This document shows, one piece after another, positions 52,276 to 54,766 of a DNA stretch of 54,766 nucleotides. The notes under the pieces are model-generated. The model saw only the letters and a program-made list of their open reading frames with translations, ran no database searches and was not told where the DNA came from. Each line of letters starts with the position of its first letter. The stretch's first letter is position 1. The DNA comes from Lamprobacter modestohalophilus (GTDB lineage: Bacteria; Pseudomonadota; Gammaproteobacteria; Chromatiales; Chromatiaceae), in contig NZ_NRRY01000033.1 in NCBI RefSeq assembly GCF_016583905.1, positions 1 through 54,766 on the forward strand, in the 5' to 3' direction. A program made the position numbers and the translations under genes.

Positions 52276-53607
52276 TCAGCGTTGTTGGTCAAGCCCACCG
52301 ATGATGCTGCTGTGCCCCCAGTATCCGAGCCACCCATAATCATCAGCCCCCTCGGGAGTGTCGCAACTGCTCAGCCCACCCGAGAGCACCCCGATCAGCT
52401 CACCCGTCGAGACCAGAAATAGCCCCGCACCGCTACTGCCGGACTTGGTGACCCCCGCCGTCCAGGCGACGCTTAGGTAGTGGATACCGTCGGGGTCTGC
52501 ATCCTCGCCACAATACGCGGCATCCTCGCAATGCAGGTAGTCCTTGAGCCTGCCTTTGGTGAGCTTCTGCGGCTTGCCGTGCGGATGATGGATGCTTAAG
52601 ACGGGTTCGCCCTCGAGTGGGAGTGCCGTTGACCAGCGCGCGAAGGCGCTACCCTCCGGCGAGGGTTGTCTCAGACGCAGCAGGCTACTGTCCGCGGATC
52701 TCACAGTCGCCATCAGATCAGCACCGCCCCGGACCCACAGATGCGTCTCAGCGGGTCCATCGCATTCGCGCGCCCGATACCGCCAGAGGCTCTCGATGCT
52801 CGAGGCCTTCGGCTGATCAGCGACACAGTGATGCGCGGTCAGCAGATAAGGAATATCGGTGGCTGGATCAACATCAGCAAGCAAGGAACCCGTGCAAGTA
52901 CCCGTCTCGCCGTCGGCATCAGTGAACAGGATCAACGCTGTCGCCCGGCTGATTCTTTCAGCGCCCTTGTCACAGCTAACATCGCGATAACAATCCGTCT
53001 CCGTGTGGATCTCGGTTTGCAGCCAGGGCAGCCGGAATAGATGCGAGACCTGCGGTACGGAGACTTGGACCTGCTCAGGATCGACGCCCACCGGAAGCTC
53101 GATTTCGAGGACGAGCGCCTCACCCACGAACACCGGAGACCAGTAGAGGAGACCGGAGGCCCCGGCCACCTGATCGGCTGCCAGGCTAGCGTTGACATCC
53201 ACACCCGAGACAACCGCCCGTGGGGTGCCGTCGGGACTGATGAACCGGAGTGTGGCCTGTACCGGAAGCCGATCGACGCGCACTCCCAGCCGGAGGCCGA
53301 CAGCACCGGGGGAGCGCACGCGTAGAGCGCATGAGGCAAGCCCGGACGGGAGCACCTGGCATGGGACGGCATCGACTCGCGTCTCCTCCCCTGATGTGGG
53401 CATGGCGCGCCCGAATCCGATCAGGAATTGACCGTGACCCGCTACGAGCCGTTGCTGCCGACTGGTCTCCTGAGCTGACAGGGGTGGAAAGCTGAGATCC
53501 AGTCGGTGCGGTGATGCGGGTCGATCCGCATGTGCACAGGAGAGCGATAGGGCGAGCAGCACCATGACCCCACTCCTGAGGCGTCCCCACGCGGTTTCCT
53601 GTGCCAT
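52276..53607 (-). CDS. Secreted trypsin-like serine protease (lysyl endopeptidase-like)
   Basis: A 443-residue exported protease. An N-terminal signal peptide (VMVLLALSLSCAHA) is followed by a 190-residue beta-rich prodomain. The catalytic domain (about 210-443) has His in PYLLTAHHCVAD, Asp in RSADSSLLRL and Ser in KSGSSGAGLF. Paired cysteines (ETDCYRDVSCDKG, HCEDAAYCGED, LSSCDTPEG) suggest disulfides, as in lysyl endopeptidase-type S1 enzymes. It begins divergent from the region before cspA and ends beside a small Cys-rich secreted protein. Specificity is not predictable with confidence. Confidence 0.85.
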   Translation of the reverse strand: MAQETAWGRLRSGVMVLLALSLSCAHADRPASPHRLDLSFPPLSAQETSRQQRLVAGHGQFLIGFGRAMPTSGEETRVDAVPCQVLPSGLASCALRVRSPGAVGLRLGVRVDRLPVQATLRFISPDGTPRAVVSGVDVNASLAADQVAGASGLLYWSPVFVGEALVLEIELPVGVDPEQVQVSVPQVSHLFRLPWLQTEIHTETDCYRDVSCDKGAERISRATALILFTDADGETGTCTGSLLADVDPATDIPYLLTAHHCVADQPKASSIESLWRYRARECDGPAETHLWVRGGADLMATVRSADSSLLRLRQPSPEGSAFARWSTALPLEGEPVLSIHHPHGKPQKLTKGRLKDYLHCEDAAYCGEDADPDGIHYLSVAWTAGVTKSGSSGAGLFLVSTGELIGVLSGGLSSCDTPEGADDYGWLGYWGHSSIIGGLDQQR

Positions 53608-53981
53608 CGACGAACTCTCTCCGCTCAGTCTCGACGCTCGAGCCCTGGTCGGATTGGCTGTCTAACCTGGTCCAAGACTCGCGAAGCTGTCAGATGCACG
53701 TTTGCTAAGACTCCAGAGGGTCATACCAGTAAAGAAGTGGGGTTGGAAGCGTCAGGCCCGGAACAGGCCGTCGCACGGTTGGAACGCATGATCGAGTTTT
53801 TCGGTCTCGCGGGACGAAACCTTGCTCGGCGATCGTGCTTTTAGCATACTCACGCGCAAGCAGCGTTTCCTCGTCGTGTTTCCGGTCGTTCCTCTCTTCC
53901 CGATGTGTCGTAGACCCTTCCGAAATGCTCGTCAGTCGCCTGCGTTAACATTGGTTCGATGTCACACAAGAGGACGCCTTC
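53608..53981 (+). promoter_or_regulatory. cspA upstream region and long 5' leader
   Basis: 374 bp without a supported gene. Cold-shock genes commonly carry a structured 5' leader of 100-160 nt, and the stretch 53830-53975 would be that leader. Ribosome site AAGAGGA is near 53967-53973, before the ATG at 53982. I cannot place the promoter with confidence. Confidence 0.4.
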
Positions 53982-54185
53982 ATGGCTACAGGTACCGTTA
54001 AGTGGTTTAGTGACGAAAAGGGTTTTGGCTTTATTGCCCCGTCCGACGGCAGCAAAGACGTCTTCGTCCATCACAGCGCCGTTCAAGGCGGCGGCTTCAA
54101 GTCCCTCGCCGAGGGACAAACCGTTTCCTATGAGGTTGAGCAGGGTCCGAAAGGCCCGAGTGCAGCTCAGGTCGTGCCCCAGTAA
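53982..54185 (+). CDS. cspA: CspA-family cold-shock protein
   Basis: A 67-residue single cold-shock domain, an RNA/ssDNA chaperone. RNP1-type KGFGFI (14-19) and RNP2-type VFVHHS (27-32) motifs are both intact, with GTVKWF at the start and [13 protein letters not shown] at the end. Length is normal. Followed 31 bp later by a terminator. Which paralogue it is cannot be told from sequence alone, so the symbol denotes the family. Confidence 0.95.
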   Translation: MATGTVKWFSDEKGFGFIAPSDGSKDVFVHHSAVQGGGFKSLAEGQTVSYEVEQGPKGPSAAQVVPQ

Positions 54186-54216
54186 GTCCGGTTTCCAGCG
54201 AGCCGAAACCTGGTTG

Positions 54217-54252
54217 AAAAGCCTCTTCTGTGAAGGGGCTTTTGCGTTTTTA
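54217..54252 (+). terminator. Rho-independent terminator of cspA
   Basis: AAAAGCC...TTC and GAAGGGGCTTTT form a stem of about ten pairs with a TGT loop, followed by GCGTTTTT. It directly follows the cspA stop and precedes the next gene by about 13 bp. Confidence 0.8.
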
Positions 54253-54264
54253 GGCCGTTGAGCG

Positions 54265-54573
54265 ATGGCAAAGCCCGAGATCATGTCTGAGCCAACCGAC
54301 TTACGAACCTACATGCAGATCGCCGACGAGCTGATCGCGCGGACCTCCAAGGAGGAGCTCGCCGACGTCGCCAGACTCCTGGCGATCAACCTCGGCTACT
54401 ACTACGAGCGCTACGGCGAAGTGCCCCAGAACACGCTGATGGAGATGGTCAGGGCCGAGACCCTAAGTCAGGAACAGAGCGGCGTATCCATCGCTGGCAT
54501 GAAGAACTTGATCGCCGCGGTGATGGAAGTCACCGGGCTTCACTACAGCCTCGATGACGGGCCGGCCGCTTGA
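54265..54573 (+). CDS. Small hypothetical helical protein
   Basis: A 102-residue acidic, mostly helical protein (TYMQIADELIARTSKEELAD, RLLAINLGYYYERYGEVP, SIAGMKNLIAAVMEVTG). A start at the ATG seven codons in (54283) is possible. No signal peptide and no motif are seen. It stands after the cspA terminator with its own weak ribosome site. Unknown function. Confidence 0.55.
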   Translation: MAKPEIMSEPTDLRTYMQIADELIARTSKEELADVARLLAINLGYYYERYGEVPQNTLMEMVRAETLSQEQSGVSIAGMKNLIAAVMEVTGLHYSLDDGPAA

Positions 54574-54766
54574 GACCGAACGCCTAATCCATCGGGATCG
54601 CCTTCTTGATCAGGCCTAACGCGACGGCCTCATACTCTTGAGACGACCTGTGCACGCGCAGCAATACGCTGCAAGGCTCGGCGACAGACAGGCCGATAGA
54701 GCGGCGCCCAGGACGGGATCAGAAAGCGCACCTGACAGCGTCCTGCATCAAGCGGCAGCACCTCAT
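54574..54766. other. Window end, possible partial minus-strand gene
   Basis: On the minus strand a frame is open from the window edge (VLPLDAGRCQVRFLIP...ALQRIAARAQVVSRV) and stops near 54633. Another frame continues SSQEYEAVALGLIKKA to a stop at 54584. One of these is likely the end of a gene cut by the window, perhaps with a frameshift, but it cannot be called. Confidence 0.25.

Noticed and set aside
1-54766. tRNA, rRNA or replication origin
   Set aside because: No cloverleaf, rRNA signature or iteron/DnaA-box cluster was noticed.

Overview
The window reads as a GC-rich gammaproteobacterial chromosome segment. The gene content would suit a purple sulfur bacterium (Chromatiaceae), but that placement is a guess from overall gene flavour, not from a marker gene. 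It is a dense defence and mobile-element island.

Bases 76-9676 (minus strand) hold a type III-D-like CRISPR effector operon: CARF nuclease, Cas10 (no HD domain, GGDD intact), Cas7, Csx10, a double Cas7, Csx19 and a TIGR03986-type RAMP protein. The genes from cas10 onward overlap by a few bases. A good sigma70 promoter lies just upstream. Bases 9920-17048 are a CRISPR array that I count as 103 repeats and 102 spacers. It ends in a degenerate repeat on the left and is transcribed leftward from a leader at 17049-17355. Rightward from the leader run a stand-alone reverse transcriptase, a tandem-duplicated Cas2 and Cas1, an adaptation module able in principle to take spacers from RNA. Convergent with it, on the minus strand from 25717 to 19856, is an operon of a 129-aa protein, a sigma-factor-like protein, a 414-aa protein of unknown family, a CHAT (caspase-like) protease with a helical-repeat C-terminus, and Cas6. 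Co-transcription with cas6 ties the protease and sigma factor to CRISPR. I infer a target-RNA-triggered proteolytic switch that frees a sigma factor, analogous to but different in architecture from Craspase (type III-E) and SAVED-CHAT/PCaspase (type III-B). This is the most interesting candidate system here.

Bases 25901-30162 (plus strand) carry a Gly-zipper secreted or membrane protein, an exported protein with a D...ExK nuclease-like motif, and a 923-aa protein with cold-shock-like, RNase H/DUF3800-like and TPR-like parts. Bases 30300-37000 are mobile and degenerate DNA: a 156-bp MITE-like element, an AT-rich HEPN-like gene, an IS4-type transposase, a DUF4338 plus transposase two-gene element whose transposase is split at an 8-A run, an IS4 remnant and a probable group II intron 5' fragment.

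Bases 36872-39623 (minus) encode a compact prokaryotic ubiquitin-like conjugation operon: small membrane protein, E2-like, JAB-E1 fusion and a small basic ORF. Next come a 633-aa membrane protein, a Gly-zipper protein and a coiled-coil protein, then a McrBC type IV restriction pair (44060-47709), and a phosphatase/ADP-ribosylglycohydrolase fusion preceded by a MerR-receiver-like regulator with an operator-like promoter (47851-50746). The right end holds small proteins, a truncated PIN-like gene, a secreted trypsin-like protease, and cspA with its terminator.

Everything is read from sequence alone. Family names come from recognised motifs and gene order. Functions of the regulatory operon and of the ubiquitin-like operon are inference.
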